From NCBI RefSeq assembly GCF_003797765.1, contig NZ_RKMB01000023.1, positions 1-64,000 on the forward strand: DNA of 64,000 nt. The letters run 5' to 3'. Each line of letters begins with the position of its first letter. Position 1 is the stretch's first letter. The DNA comes from Ramlibacter sp. WS9 (GTDB lineage: Bacteria > Pseudomonadota > Gammaproteobacteria > Burkholderiales > Burkholderiaceae_C). Below are positions 44,294 to 53,292 of the stretch, one piece after another. The notes under the pieces were generated by a model, which ran no database searches, was not told the origin of the DNA, and saw nothing but the letters and a program-made list of their open reading frames with translations. Both the position numbers and the translations under genes were made by a program.

Positions 44294-46594
44294 TTATTGC
44301 ATGAACCCGATGTTGCGCGCCTCGCGCACCTCGGGCTTGATGCGATGCTCGGCTTCGAGCTGCTCCAGGAACTCGGCGACGGTGAATTCCGCCGCGAGGA
44401 TGTCGACCTGGCGTTTCACCGCGGCAAAGTCGCCGGGGCAAAGCTGGTCCAGCTTCGCCAGGCGCGCCCTCGTTTCCGGCGTGAGCAATTCGGCGTCGCC
44501 GGCCAGCGCCTCGGTCACGAACATCTTTTCGCGTTGCGGCCCCGTCAGCGGCTTGAAGCGGATCTTGAACGTGAAGCGCCGCAGCGCCGCCTGGTCGATG
44601 CGGTCCATCAGGTTGGTGGTGCAAACGAAGATGCCGTTGAAGCGCTCCATGCCTTGCAGCATCTCGTTGACTTCAGTCACCTCATAGGTGCGCTGCGCGC
44701 CGCGCCTGTCCTGCAGGAAGCTGTCGGCCTCGTCCAGCAGCAGCACCGCCTTCTCGCTCTCGGCCTCGCGAAACATGCCGGCCATGTTCTGCTCGGTCTC
44801 GCCGACGAACTTGCTCATCAGGTCGCTGGCCTGCTTGATGAGGAGCGGCTTGTCCAGGCTCTTGGCGATGTGCTCGGCCAGCGCGGTCTTGCCGGTGCCG
44901 GGTGCGCCGTAGAAGCACAGCGTGCCGTGGCCGCGCGCCTTGAGCGCCGCCACGATGCGTGGCAGCTCGAAGCGCGTTTCGACATTCAGCATTTCCAGGT
45001 CGTACGTCGTCACGCTGCGGCGCGTGCCGGCGTCGTGGGCACGATTGCCCAGTGCCTGGTCCGAGTTGCGCAGTTGCCGCTCGATCAGGCTCTCCATCGA
45101 GCTGCCGTCGGCGCTGGCCAGCCCGGCAAAGCGTACCGCGGTGCGAATCTGTGCCGGCGTCAACCCCTTTCGTTCGGTCAGCTTGCCGACGAAGGCGTCC
45201 GTCACGGCCACGCCTTCCAGCGTCTTGCGCACCAGGCCTTCGCGCGCACCGGGCGGCGGCGACTTCAATTCGAGGTGATAGGCGAAGCGGCGGCGGAAGG
45301 CCGGGTCGATCTGCTCGATGCGATTGGTGACCCAGATCGTGGGCACGGCGTTCGATTCCAGGATCTGGTTGACCCACGCCTTGCCGCTGACGCTGCTCGT
45401 CGGTGGCGCCACCACCTGCTCGGCGCGCGCCATCAGTTGCGCGGCCTCACTGGAGATCGGGGGAAACACATCCTCGACCTCGTCGAACAACAGCGCGGCC
45501 TGCGCGCTGCCCTTGAGGAACACCTGCGCGATCTGAAGCGAGCGGTAGCGGTCGCGGCCGGAGAGGGAATTGCCGTCTCGGTCCGCATATTCCACTTCGA
45601 AAAGCTCCAGCCCCGCCGCCTGCGCGACGACTTTCGCCAGCTCGGTCTTGCCGGTGCCGGGCGGGCCGTAGAGCAGCACGTTGACGCCGGGCTCCTTGCG
45701 GGAGACGGCATTCTTCAGCAGCGAGCACAGCACCTGCGCGTCTTCTTCCACGAAGCTGAAGTCGTGCAGCGCCAGCGCGCTCTTGGCCGAGGGCCGCGTG
45801 AATACCGCCATCAGCTCGTTCTGGTCCCGGTACTCGCGCATCAACACCGGCGGCAGCTTTTCGCTCACCTTCATCAGGTCGGCCAGGTCGGTGATGTTGT
45901 GCTCGGAGATCAGGTTCTCGACCAGGCCGATGCGCTCCAGCCGCGAGCCTGCGCGCAGCGCTTCGCCGACTTCCGTGGCGTTGACGCCGGCGATCTCGGC
46001 GATGGCGGCATAGGCCTCGGGCGCGTTGTTGACCTTGAACTCGACCAGGATGCTGCGCAAGTCGCGCTGGTACCGGGCCAGCGTGCCATACAAGAGCAAG
46101 GCCCGCTCGGCCTTGTTCAATTGCAACAGGCCGGAAAGCGCGTCGATGTTCTTTTCGACCAGCGTGGAGTGCTTCTTCAGTGCGTTGGTCAGCCAGTCGC
46201 CGGTGACGGACAACACCGACAACAGGTCCTTGGGCTGGTCCTTCGCGTATTCGTCCAGATAGAAGAACAGCGTTCCTTCTTCATAGGGGCCACGCCAGAC
46301 ACCGTGCCGGTCCAGGAATTCCTGTGTGGTGAGAGATTCGTGGCCACGCCAGAACTCGTTGTCCTTGCAGCGGCGCGTGAGGAACTCGCGCAGGCGGGCC
46401 AGCGCCGGGGCCGGCCAGACCAGGTGCCGCCCAGCCAGCGACAGCAAGCCATTGAGATCGCGCCGTACGTTGAACTTGCCGCCCTGCTTGGCCGCGAGCG
46501 TCAACACGAAATGCGAGCACATCAGGTCCAGCACCGGCGCGTCTTTCAGACCCGGTGAGGGAAGTACCTGCACATCCACCGAACGCTTGACCAT
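44294..46594 (-). CDS. double AAA+ ATPase
   Basis: 766 residues. About 1-280 form an unfamiliar helical domain, followed by two AAA+ modules: Walker A LLYGPPGTGKTELAK (Lys316) with Walker B ALLFDEVEDVF (Asp371-Glu372), and CFYGAPGTGKTALAE (Lys569) with VLLLDEADSFLQ (Asp621-Glu622). Both arms look intact, with arginine fingers in DPAFRRRF and QAALRRFTF. Similar proteins are annotated only as AAA-family ATPases. ATG at 46594 with GGAGG about 10 bases upstream. Substrate unknown, probably a protein unfoldase. Confidence 0.82.
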   Translation of the reverse strand: MVKRSVDVQVLPSPGLKDAPVLDLMCSHFVLTLAAKQGGKFNVRRDLNGLLSLAGRHLVWPAPALARLREFLTRRCKDNEFWRGHESLTTQEFLDRHGVWRGPYEEGTLFFYLDEYAKDQPKDLLSVLSVTGDWLTNALKKHSTLVEKNIDALSGLLQLNKAERALLLYGTLARYQRDLRSILVEFKVNNAPEAYAAIAEIAGVNATEVGEALRAGSRLERIGLVENLISEHNITDLADLMKVSEKLPPVLMREYRDQNELMAVFTRPSAKSALALHDFSFVEEDAQVLCSLLKNAVSRKEPGVNVLLYGPPGTGKTELAKVVAQAAGLELFEVEYADRDGNSLSGRDRYRSLQIAQVFLKGSAQAALLFDEVEDVFPPISSEAAQLMARAEQVVAPPTSSVSGKAWVNQILESNAVPTIWVTNRIEQIDPAFRRRFAYHLELKSPPPGAREGLVRKTLEGVAVTDAFVGKLTERKGLTPAQIRTAVRFAGLASADGSSMESLIERQLRNSDQALGNRAHDAGTRRSVTTYDLEMLNVETRFELPRIVAALKARGHGTLCFYGAPGTGKTALAEHIAKSLDKPLLIKQASDLMSKFVGETEQNMAGMFREAESEKAVLLLDEADSFLQDRRGAQRTYEVTEVNEMLQGMERFNGIFVCTTNLMDRIDQAALRRFTFKIRFKPLTGPQREKMFVTEALAGDAELLTPETRARLAKLDQLCPGDFAAVKRQVDILAAEFTVAEFLEQLEAEHRIKPEVREARNIGFMQ

Positions 46595-46727
46595 GGGGAA
46601 AGGCCTCCAGGACCTGTTGCGCGCCCTTACGATAACGCGAGTTGATGCTACATGGAAGACGCTGATGGTGGGGAAACCCTCAGTTTGTCGGTTTTTCGGG
46701 CAGGCCAATCCCGCCGACAATCCCGGC

Positions 46728-47927
46728 ATGATCGAACTCGCTGACATCCGCGCCGCCGCCGCCCGCCTGCAGGGGCAGGTGCTCGACACCCCCTGTGTGG
46801 AATCGCGGACGATTTCCGAAATTGCCGGCGCGCAGGTGTTCCTGAAGTTCGAGAACCTCCAGTTCACCGCATCGTTCAAGGAGCGCGGCGCCTGCAACAA
46901 GCTGGCGCAACTCAGCGATGACGAAAAGAGGAAGGGCGTGATCGCCATGAGCGCGGGCAACCATGCCCAAGGCGTGGCCTACCACGCGCACCGGCTGGGC
47001 CTGCGCGCCGTGATCGTGATGCCGCGCTTCACGCCGGGCGTGAAGGTGGAGCGCACGCGCAGCTTTGGCGCCGAGATCGTCCTGCATGGCGACACGCTGG
47101 ACGAGTCACGCACCCATGCATTGACGCTGGCGGCCAAAGAGCAGCTGACTTTCGTCCACCCCTACGACGACGAGGCGATCGTGGCGGGCCAGGGGACGAC
47201 CGGGATCGAGATGCTGGACGCGGTGCCGGAGCTCGACACGCTGGTGGTCGCGGTGGGCGGCGGCGGGCTGATCGCCGGGATCGCCGTCGCGGCCAAGGCG
47301 CTCAAGCCCGGCATTGAGGTGATCGGCGTTCAGACGCTGCGATTTCCCAACATGTACAACGCCGTGAAGCACCAGGCGCTGCCGCAGGGTGGCAGCACCA
47401 TCGCCGAAGGCATCGCGGTGGGCACCCCGGGGCGCATCCCGCAGGCCATCATTGAAAAGTACGTCGACGACATCGTGCTGGTGGACGAAGGCGACATCGA
47501 GCAGGCGATCGTGATGCTGCTGGAGATCGAGAAGACGCTGGTGGAAGGCGCCGGCGCCGCCGGGCTGGCCGCGCTGCTCAAGTACCCGGAGCGGTTTCGC
47601 GGCAAGAAAGTCGGCCTGGTGTTGGGCGGAGGAAACATCGACCCGCTGCTCCTGGCCGCCATCATCGAGCGCGGCATGGTTCGGGCCGGCCGGCTCGCGC
47701 GGATTCGCGTCAGCGCGCGCGACGTGCCGGGATCGCTCGCCAAGATCACGCACATCGTTAGCGAAGCGGGCGCCAACATCGACGAGGTGCACCACCAGCG
47801 CGCCTTCACCATGCTGGCGGCACAGAATGTGGAGATCGAATTGGTGATCCAGACGCGTGGGCGCGCCCACATCCAGGGCGTGCTTCATGCCCTGCATGAA
47901 GGCGGCTTTGCCGCTCAGGAGCAATGA
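46728..47927 (+). CDS. ilvA: threonine ammonia-lyase, biosynthetic/catabolic short type
   Basis: 399-residue PLP enzyme converting threonine to 2-oxobutyrate, feeding isoleucine synthesis. The PLP lysine is Lys51 (FTASFKERGA); the phosphate loop is VAVGGGGLIAG. A single ACT domain (about 325-399, ISVSARDVPGSLAKI-like, IDEVHHQRAF) provides possible regulation. At this length it resembles the TdcB/one-ACT type more than the 514-residue E. coli IlvA. Its stop overlaps the thioesterase start. Confidence 0.92.
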   Translation: MIELADIRAAAARLQGQVLDTPCVESRTISEIAGAQVFLKFENLQFTASFKERGACNKLAQLSDDEKRKGVIAMSAGNHAQGVAYHAHRLGLRAVIVMPRFTPGVKVERTRSFGAEIVLHGDTLDESRTHALTLAAKEQLTFVHPYDDEAIVAGQGTTGIEMLDAVPELDTLVVAVGGGGLIAGIAVAAKALKPGIEVIGVQTLRFPNMYNAVKHQALPQGGSTIAEGIAVGTPGRIPQAIIEKYVDDIVLVDEGDIEQAIVMLLEIEKTLVEGAGAAGLAALLKYPERFRGKKVGLVLGGGNIDPLLLAAIIERGMVRAGRLARIRVSARDVPGSLAKITHIVSEAGANIDEVHHQRAFTMLAAQNVEIELVIQTRGRAHIQGVLHALHEGGFAAQEQ

Positions 47928-48337
47928 TGGCGATGGACAAACAGATCCTGCAATCGGCGCTGGCCGAGTACTTCGCACCCTGGGTGCAGGCACTGGCGCT
48001 CCAGGTGGACAGTTTCGATGCGGACAGCGTCACGGCGCGGCTGCCGCAGAGCGGCGACCTTTCGCGCGTGGGCGGCATGCTGTGCGGCCAGGCCATGATG
48101 GCGGCGGCCGACACGGCAATGGTGCTGGCCCTTATCAATCACTTCGGCGAATTCAGGCCGTGCACCACCGTGCAGATGAACACGAGCTTCCTCAAGCCCT
48201 TGTCGGGCCAGGACGCATTGGTGCAGGCCCGGGTCCTGCGGGCAGGCAAGTCGCTGGCATTTGGCGAGATCGACATCCGCGGTGCCAGCGATGGCAAGAG
48301 CGTTTGCCGCGCAAGCGTCACCTACGCCCTCTTGTGA
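47924..48337 (+). CDS. PaaI-family hotdog thioesterase
   Basis: 137-residue hotdog-fold acyl-CoA thioesterase. GGMLCGQAMMAAADTAMVLA contains the catalytic Asp and the helix typical of PaaI proteins, and TVQMNTSFLKPL is the central strand. Two in-frame ATGs occur at its start (47924 and 47927-47932 region), the first overlapping the ilvA stop. Substrate undefined; coupling with ilvA suggests a shared transcript, not a shared pathway. Confidence 0.85.
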   Translation: MMAMDKQILQSALAEYFAPWVQALALQVDSFDADSVTARLPQSGDLSRVGGMLCGQAMMAAADTAMVLALINHFGEFRPCTTVQMNTSFLKPLSGQDALVQARVLRAGKSLAFGEIDIRGASDGKSVCRASVTYALL

Positions 48338-48394
48338 GGGCATCGCGGTAAAATCCGCCCAATCCCCCGAATTCAAGCATCCGAAGGAATCCCC

Positions 48395-48550
48395 ATGTCC
48401 AGCCACGAAGCCCCCCGCACGACCCACGGTGGCGACCAGTATGAGCCCGACGGCGTCGAAGCCATCGTGCCGGCGATCCCGATCGTCCTGCCGGTCGTCG
48501 GCGGCGTGTTGATGTTCCTGCTGGCGTTCATCGCCATCTACTTGGCCTGA
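48395..48550 (+). CDS. 51-residue single-helix membrane protein
   Basis: Short gene with AAGGA six bases before its ATG. The first 24 residues (MSSHEAPRTTHGGDQYEPDG) are polar, then IPIVLPVVGGVLMFLLAFIAIYL forms one transmembrane helix ending at the C-terminus. The layout resembles accessory subunits of respiratory complexes, e.g. cytochrome oxidase small chains, but nothing nearby supports that. Its last 13 bases overlap the convergent modC end. Confidence 0.65.
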   Translation: MSSHEAPRTTHGGDQYEPDGVEAIVPAIPIVLPVVGGVLMFLLAFIAIYLA

Positions 48551-49662
48551 GGCCGGTCCGCGGAAGCGCCCTCCTTCTGCGGCATGATGTGAATCGCCTC
48601 CGGGGCGATCGCCAGCCGCAACCAACGGCCGGGCTCGGCCCCCAGTGAGCGCAGCTGGGCAGTCGACAGATTCAACGTCACCCGTTCCTGCGGCAGGTGT
48701 TCCGGCTCCAGCGTGCACAGGCTGGTCTCGCCCAACGCCAACTGCTCCAGAATGCGGCAACGCAAGACGTTGCGCTCCGCCGCGCCGTCGGCCAGCAGGT
48801 CGACCTTTTCGCCGGCCACCACCCAAGTCACCACCGCGCCGTCCACGATCCGGTTCTTGTCGACCACCCGCAACCGCACCGCATCGCCATCTCCCCACGT
48901 CAGCCGCCCCCAGCCGAGCTCCTGCTTGTGGAAGCGCCCCGCAAAATGGTTGTGGATGCCCACCAGCTCCGCGACCCGGGCGTTGCGCGGGCTGGCGAAC
49001 ACGTGGGCGGGCGTTCCCGTCTGCAGCGTCTCGCCCGCGTCGAGGATCACCACCCGGTCGGCCAGGCGGCGCGCCTCGGCCAGGTCATGCGTCACCACGA
49101 CCATGGGCGTGGACAAGGTGTGACGCAACGCGGCGAGTTCGCGGTATAGCGATTGCCGCGCGGGCGCGTCCACGGCGGAGAACGGTTCATCCAGCAACAG
49201 CACCTTGGGGTCTCGGGCCAGGGCACGGGCCAGGGCGACACGTTGCTGCTGCCCGCCCGAAAGCTGGGCCGGGCGCCGCTCTTCCAAGCCGGACAGTCCC
49301 AGCCGCTTGAACAGCGCAGCCAGCAGCGCCCCCGATCGGTCGGGCCCCGCCGCAAGCGCGACGTTCTCCAACGCACTCAGGTGCGGGAACAGCGCGTAGT
49401 GCTGGAAAACGAAGCCCGCGTGACGTTGCTGGGGCGACAGGTTCACGCCTCGTTCGCTGTCGAGCCAGGCTTCGCTCCCCACACTGATGCGCCCTCGCAG
49501 AGTCTTGCTCTTGAGCAGCCCCGCCACGGCACGCAGCAGACTGGTCTTGCCGCTGCCGGAAGGCCCCACCAGCGCCACCAGCTCGCCGGGCGCGCACGCG
49601 AATGCGGCGTTCAGGCGCATCGGCGTGGCGTTCTGCAAATCGACTTCGAGCGTGCCCATCAT
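48538..49662 (-). CDS. modC: molybdate ABC transporter ATP-binding protein
   Basis: 374-residue ATPase. Walker A is LVGPSGSGKTSLLRAVAG, signature LSGGQQQRVALARALA, Walker B VLLLDEPFSAVD, switch His in VVTHDLAEA. The C-terminal 120 residues include a TOBE-like molybdate-binding region (RLRVVDKNRIVDGAVV, CRILEQL). Two ATGs at 49662 and 49659 are possible. It follows modB by seven bases and completes modABC. Confidence 0.92.
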   Translation of the reverse strand: MMGTLEVDLQNATPMRLNAAFACAPGELVALVGPSGSGKTSLLRAVAGLLKSKTLRGRISVGSEAWLDSERGVNLSPQQRHAGFVFQHYALFPHLSALENVALAAGPDRSGALLAALFKRLGLSGLEERRPAQLSGGQQQRVALARALARDPKVLLLDEPFSAVDAPARQSLYRELAALRHTLSTPMVVVTHDLAEARRLADRVVILDAGETLQTGTPAHVFASPRNARVAELVGIHNHFAGRFHKQELGWGRLTWGDGDAVRLRVVDKNRIVDGAVVTWVVAGEKVDLLADGAAERNVLRCRILEQLALGETSLCTLEPEHLPQERVTLNLSTAQLRSLGAEPGRWLRLAIAPEAIHIMPQKEGASADRPQAK

Positions 49663-49669
49663 GAGTATT

Positions 49670-50338
49670 TCAGCGATCCTGCAAGGGCCGCTTGCGGTCG
49701 CCCGCGAACACCAGGCCCACGGCGATAAGGGAGCACGCCACCAGCGCGAGCGCCATGGCATGGGCTGCCTGCATGTCGAACGCCTGCACGCGGTCGTAGA
49801 TGGCGATGCTCAGGGTTCGCGTCTCTCCCGGGATGCTGCCCCCCACCATGAGGACCACGCCGAATTCGCCCAGCGTGTGCGCCGCCGTGAGGGCCACGCC
49901 GGCGAGCAAACCCGGCCAGGCCAGCGGCAGCTCGATCTTCAGGAAGGTGCGCCATGTGCTGAGCCCGGACACCCACGCCGCTTCACGCAAGGAGTTGGGA
50001 ATGGCCGCGAACGCGCGCTGTACCGGCTGGACCATGAACGGCAGGTTGACCAGCACGCTGGCGAGCAAAAGCCCCTGGAAACTGAACACCAGCTGCAAGT
50101 CCAGCCGCTCGGCCAGCCAGGCACCGATGGGGGAGGCCTGTCCGAGCGTCAGGAGCAGATAGAACCCGATGACGGTGGGCGGCAGCAGCAGCGGCAGCAT
50201 CAACAAGGCTTCGGCAAACGGTTTGCCGCGCCAGGGCGTGAACGCAAGCCAACGCGCCAGGGCCACGCCCGGCGGCAACAGAAGTGCGGCCGTCAACACA
50301 GCCAGCAGAAGCGAGACGCGGGCGGCTTGCCAATCCAT
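49670..50338 (-). CDS. modB: molybdate ABC transporter permease
   Basis: 222-residue inner-membrane permease with five or six helices and the EAA loop AAWVSGLSTWRTFLKIELPLAWPGLLAG that docks with ModC. The C-terminal GEFGVVLMVGGSIPGETRTLSIAIYD is typical of ModB/CysT-like permeases. It sits between modA (33 bases upstream) and modC, so molybdate is the likely substrate. Confidence 0.92.
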   Translation of the reverse strand: MDWQAARVSLLLAVLTAALLLPPGVALARWLAFTPWRGKPFAEALLMLPLLLPPTVIGFYLLLTLGQASPIGAWLAERLDLQLVFSFQGLLLASVLVNLPFMVQPVQRAFAAIPNSLREAAWVSGLSTWRTFLKIELPLAWPGLLAGVALTAAHTLGEFGVVLMVGGSIPGETRTLSIAIYDRVQAFDMQAAHAMALALVACSLIAVGLVFAGDRKRPLQDR

Positions 50339-50371
50339 GGGCGCGATTGTGACCCAGCGCGCCCAGTGCGT

Positions 50372-51148
50372 TCAGTCGAAGGAGAAGCCGTAACGGCGCA
50401 ACAGTGCCCGCGCCGGCTCGGTCTGCAAATAGGCGTAGAAGTCCGCCGCCGCCGAGCTGGCGCCCTTGATCAGTGCCATGCGCTGGCGCAGGGGCTGGTG
50501 CAAGCCCTCCGGCAACGCGACATGGCGCGCTAGCCGCGCGACTTCGGGCGCCAGGACCAGGGACAAGGCGCTGATGCCGGCCTGCGCTGCACCGCTTGTG
50601 ACGTACTGAGTGGCTTGTGCGATGTTCTCGCCCATCACGAGCCTGGGTTTGGCGAGCTCCCACAAGCCCAGACGCTCCAGCGCCTGCTGCGCGGCCCGGC
50701 CATAGGGCGCGTGCTCGGGGTTGGCAATTGCAAAGTGCCCGATCCCGGGCCATGCGGCGCGCAGCCCCACCAGTCCGGCATCCAACGGGACAGTGGACTG
50801 GGCAGGAACCAGCGCAGCGATGCGGCCCAGTGCGTAGAGCGCCCCGCGGTCTCGGGTCAGCCCGGCGTCGGCCAGCTGGAACACGAAGGCTTCATCAGCC
50901 GCCATATAGAGATCCACCGGCAAACCCTGCCGGATCTGCTGCGCGAACTGACCCGACGACCCCAGGCTGAGCTGGACCTTCTGCCCCGCGTCTCGCTGGT
51001 ACTGGTCGGCGATGTCGGCAAGCGCAAACTTCAGGTCGCTCGCCGCCGCGACACGCACGGCGGCCGACCCGCCCGCAGGTCGCGTTTGCGCGATCGCGGT
51101 GCCGGCAGCCATGGCCGCCACACCGCCTACGAAGCTTCGTCTATCCAT
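50372..51148 (-). CDS. modA: molybdate-binding periplasmic protein
   Basis: 258-residue solute-binding protein. The export signal MDRRSFVGGVAAMAAGTAIA has a twin-arginine look. The mature part has the ModA ligand residues in VRVAAASDLKFAL, SLGSSGQFAQQI and MGENIAQATQYV. First gene of modABC on the minus strand; its 206-base upstream region, shared with pckG, carries several palindromes. Confidence 0.92.
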   Translation of the reverse strand: MDRRSFVGGVAAMAAGTAIAQTRPAGGSAAVRVAAASDLKFALADIADQYQRDAGQKVQLSLGSSGQFAQQIRQGLPVDLYMAADEAFVFQLADAGLTRDRGALYALGRIAALVPAQSTVPLDAGLVGLRAAWPGIGHFAIANPEHAPYGRAAQQALERLGLWELAKPRLVMGENIAQATQYVTSGAAQAGISALSLVLAPEVARLARHVALPEGLHQPLRQRMALIKGASSAAADFYAYLQTEPARALLRRYGFSFD

Positions 51149-51156
51149 CGAGATTC

Positions 51157-51206
51157 ACCTCATACAAGTAAAGACTGTCTTGCATAACCTCATGCAAGTT
51201 TTGCAT
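51157..51206. promoter_or_regulatory. clustered direct and inverted repeats at the modA promoter
   Basis: ACCTCATACAAGT (51157) recurs as ACCTCATGCAAGT (51187), a 30-base step. CTTGCAT (51179-51185) pairs with ATGCAAG (51192-51198), and ATGCAA (51192-51197) pairs with TTGCAT (51201-51206). This is a dense operator just upstream of modA. It does not look like the ModE TATAT-type palindrome, so the regulator is uncertain. Confidence 0.55.
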
Positions 51207-51282
51207 TGTTTTTGCCCCCTCTGGAAGCCAAGATGCTCCCCCGGTCCCTAAAATTGGTGACCCAACCGGCCCGAAAGCCCGG

Positions 51283-51329
51283 TTTCAAAAGGGAGTCGCT
51301 CGCCATCCGAAGCCTGCTCCCTTTTGAAA
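51283..51329 (+). promoter_or_regulatory. 13-bp perfect stem in the pckG leader
   Basis: TTTCAAAAGGGAG (51283-51295) and CTCCCTTTTGAAA (51317-51329) are exact complements around a 21-base loop. The stem ends 14 bases before the AGGAG (51344-51348) of pckG. No T-run follows, so it is not an ordinary terminator. A smaller AACCGG/CCGGTT pair lies just upstream. Possible mRNA leader structure or regulator site. Confidence 0.6.
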
Positions 51330-51354
51330 TCAGGTTTAACTTTAGGAGCTTTGG

Positions 51355-53205
51355 ATGAACTCACCGGTGATGCAGGGTCTGAATTTGAACAGCCCCGCCT
51401 TCGTGAAGAACGCGAATTTGATCGCCTGGGTGGCCGATATGGCCGCCCTGTGCAAGCCCGACAGCATCCACTGGTGCGACGGCAGCGAGGACGAATACGA
51501 CCGCCTGTGCGGCAAGCTGGTCGAAGGCGGCACCTTCAAGAAGCTCGACCCGGTCAAGCGCCCCAACTCCTACCTGGCCTGCTCCGACCCGAGCGACGTG
51601 GCCCGCGTCGAGGACCGCACCTTCATCTGCTCCGAGAAGAAGGAAGACGCCGGCCCCACCAACAACTGGATGGCCCCGGCCGAGATGCGCGCCACCCTGC
51701 ACCCGCTGTTCGACGGCTGCATGCGCGGCCGCACCATGTACGTGGTGCCGTTCTCGATGGGCCCGCTGGGCTCGCCCATCGCCCACATCGGCATCGAACT
51801 CTCCGACAGCCCCTATGTGGCGGTCAACATGAAGATCATGACCCGCATGGGCAAGGCCGTGTGCGACGTGCTGGGCGTCAACGGCGAGTTCGTGCCCTGC
51901 GTGCACACCGTCGGCGCCCCGCTGGAGGCGGGCCAGCAAGACGTGAAGTGGCCCTGCAACAAGACCAAGTACATCGTCCACTATCCCGAGACGCGCGAGA
52001 TCTGGTCGTACGGCTCGGGCTACGGCGGCAACGCGCTGCTGGGCAAGAAGTGCTTCGCGCTGCGCATCGCCTCCAACATGGGGCGTGACGAAGGCTGGCT
52101 GGCCGAGCACATGCTGATCCTGGGCGTGACCAATCCGCAGGGCAAGAAGTACCACGTGGCGGCGGCTTTCCCCTCCGCTTGCGGCAAGACCAATTTCGCG
52201 ATGCTGGTCCCGCCCAAGGGCTTCGACGGCTGGAAGGTCACGACCATCGGCGACGACATCGCCTGGATCAAGCCGGGCACCGACGGCAAGCTCTACGCGA
52301 TCAACCCGGAAGCGGGTTACTTCGGCGTCGCCCCCGGCACCAACAACGAGACCAACCCCAACTGCATGGCCAGCCTGGACAAGAACGTCATCTTCACGAA
52401 CGTGGCGCTGACGGACGACGGCGACGTGTGGTGGGAAGGCATGGGCCCGGCGCCAAGGCACGCGATCGATTGGCAGGGCAAGGACTGGACCCCCGAGATC
52501 GCGAAGGAGACCGGCGCCAAGGCCGCTCACCCGAACTCTCGCTTCACGGTAGCTGCCACCAACAACCCGGCGCTGGATCCGGCCTGGGACGACGCCGCCG
52601 GCGTGCCGATCGACGCGTTCATCTTCGGCGGCCGCCGCTCGACCACCGTGCCCCTCGTGACCGAAGGCCGCAACTGGGTGGAAGGCGTGTACATGGCCTC
52701 CACCATGGGTTCGGAAACCACCGCGGCCATCACCGGCCAGGTGGGCGTGGTGCGCCGCGACCCGTTCGCGATGATCGCGTTCTGCGGCTACAACATGTCC
52801 GACTACTTCCAGCACTGGCTGAACCTGGGCAAGAAGATCGGCGCGACCGGCGCCACGCTGCCGCGCATCTTCACCACCAACTGGTTCCGCAAGGGCGAAG
52901 ACGGCAAGTTCGTCTGGCCCGGCTACGGCGAGAACATGCGCGTTCTCAAGTGGATGATCGACCGCATCGAAGGCAAGGCCACCGGCACCGACCACCTGTT
53001 CGGCGTGAGCCCCACGTATGAAGAGATGAACTGGACCGGCCTGGACTTCAGCGCCGAAAAGTTCGCCAGCGTCACCAGCATCGACAAGGCGGCTTGGCAG
53101 AAGGAGCTGGAACTGCACACCGAGCTGTTCGAGCAGCTCGCTTACCACCTGCCCCAGGAGTTGAGCGAGACCAAGGCAAAGATCGAGCTGCGCCTCGCGG
53201 GCTGA
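51355..53205 (+). CDS. pckG: phosphoenolpyruvate carboxykinase (GTP)
   Basis: 616-residue GTP-dependent enzyme of gluconeogenesis making PEP from oxaloacetate. Landmarks are YVVPFSMGPLGSPIAHIGIE, the Walker-type AAFPSACGKTNFAML with the reactive Cys, TIGDDIAWIKPG, FGGRRSTTVPLVTE and NWFRKGEDGKFVWPGYGENMRVL. The length is normal for the GTP class. AGGAG six bases before the ATG. Divergent from modA; followed by a strong terminator. Confidence 0.96.
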   Translation: MNSPVMQGLNLNSPAFVKNANLIAWVADMAALCKPDSIHWCDGSEDEYDRLCGKLVEGGTFKKLDPVKRPNSYLACSDPSDVARVEDRTFICSEKKEDAGPTNNWMAPAEMRATLHPLFDGCMRGRTMYVVPFSMGPLGSPIAHIGIELSDSPYVAVNMKIMTRMGKAVCDVLGVNGEFVPCVHTVGAPLEAGQQDVKWPCNKTKYIVHYPETREIWSYGSGYGGNALLGKKCFALRIASNMGRDEGWLAEHMLILGVTNPQGKKYHVAAAFPSACGKTNFAMLVPPKGFDGWKVTTIGDDIAWIKPGTDGKLYAINPEAGYFGVAPGTNNETNPNCMASLDKNVIFTNVALTDDGDVWWEGMGPAPRHAIDWQGKDWTPEIAKETGAKAAHPNSRFTVAATNNPALDPAWDDAAGVPIDAFIFGGRRSTTVPLVTEGRNWVEGVYMASTMGSETTAAITGQVGVVRRDPFAMIAFCGYNMSDYFQHWLNLGKKIGATGATLPRIFTTNWFRKGEDGKFVWPGYGENMRVLKWMIDRIEGKATGTDHLFGVSPTYEEMNWTGLDFSAEKFASVTSIDKAAWQKELELHTELFEQLAYHLPQELSETKAKIELRLAG

Positions 53206-53226
53206 GCGCCTTCCGCCCACAGAAAG

Positions 53227-53250
53227 GCCACCGAGGACGGTGGCTTTTTT
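53227..53250 (+). terminator. rho-independent terminator after pckG
   Basis: GCCACC and GGTGGC form a 6-bp stem around GAGGAC, followed by six T residues, 21 bases after the pckG stop. Confidence 0.85.
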
Positions 53251-53292
53251 GCTTTTGGGGGCGTCAATCAGCAGATGGCCCAAAAACTATTC

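Noticed and set aside
44285..46558. 757-codon + strand frame opposite the AAA+ gene
   Set aside because: The minus strand carries two complete AAA+ modules; the + frame has no recognisable domain.
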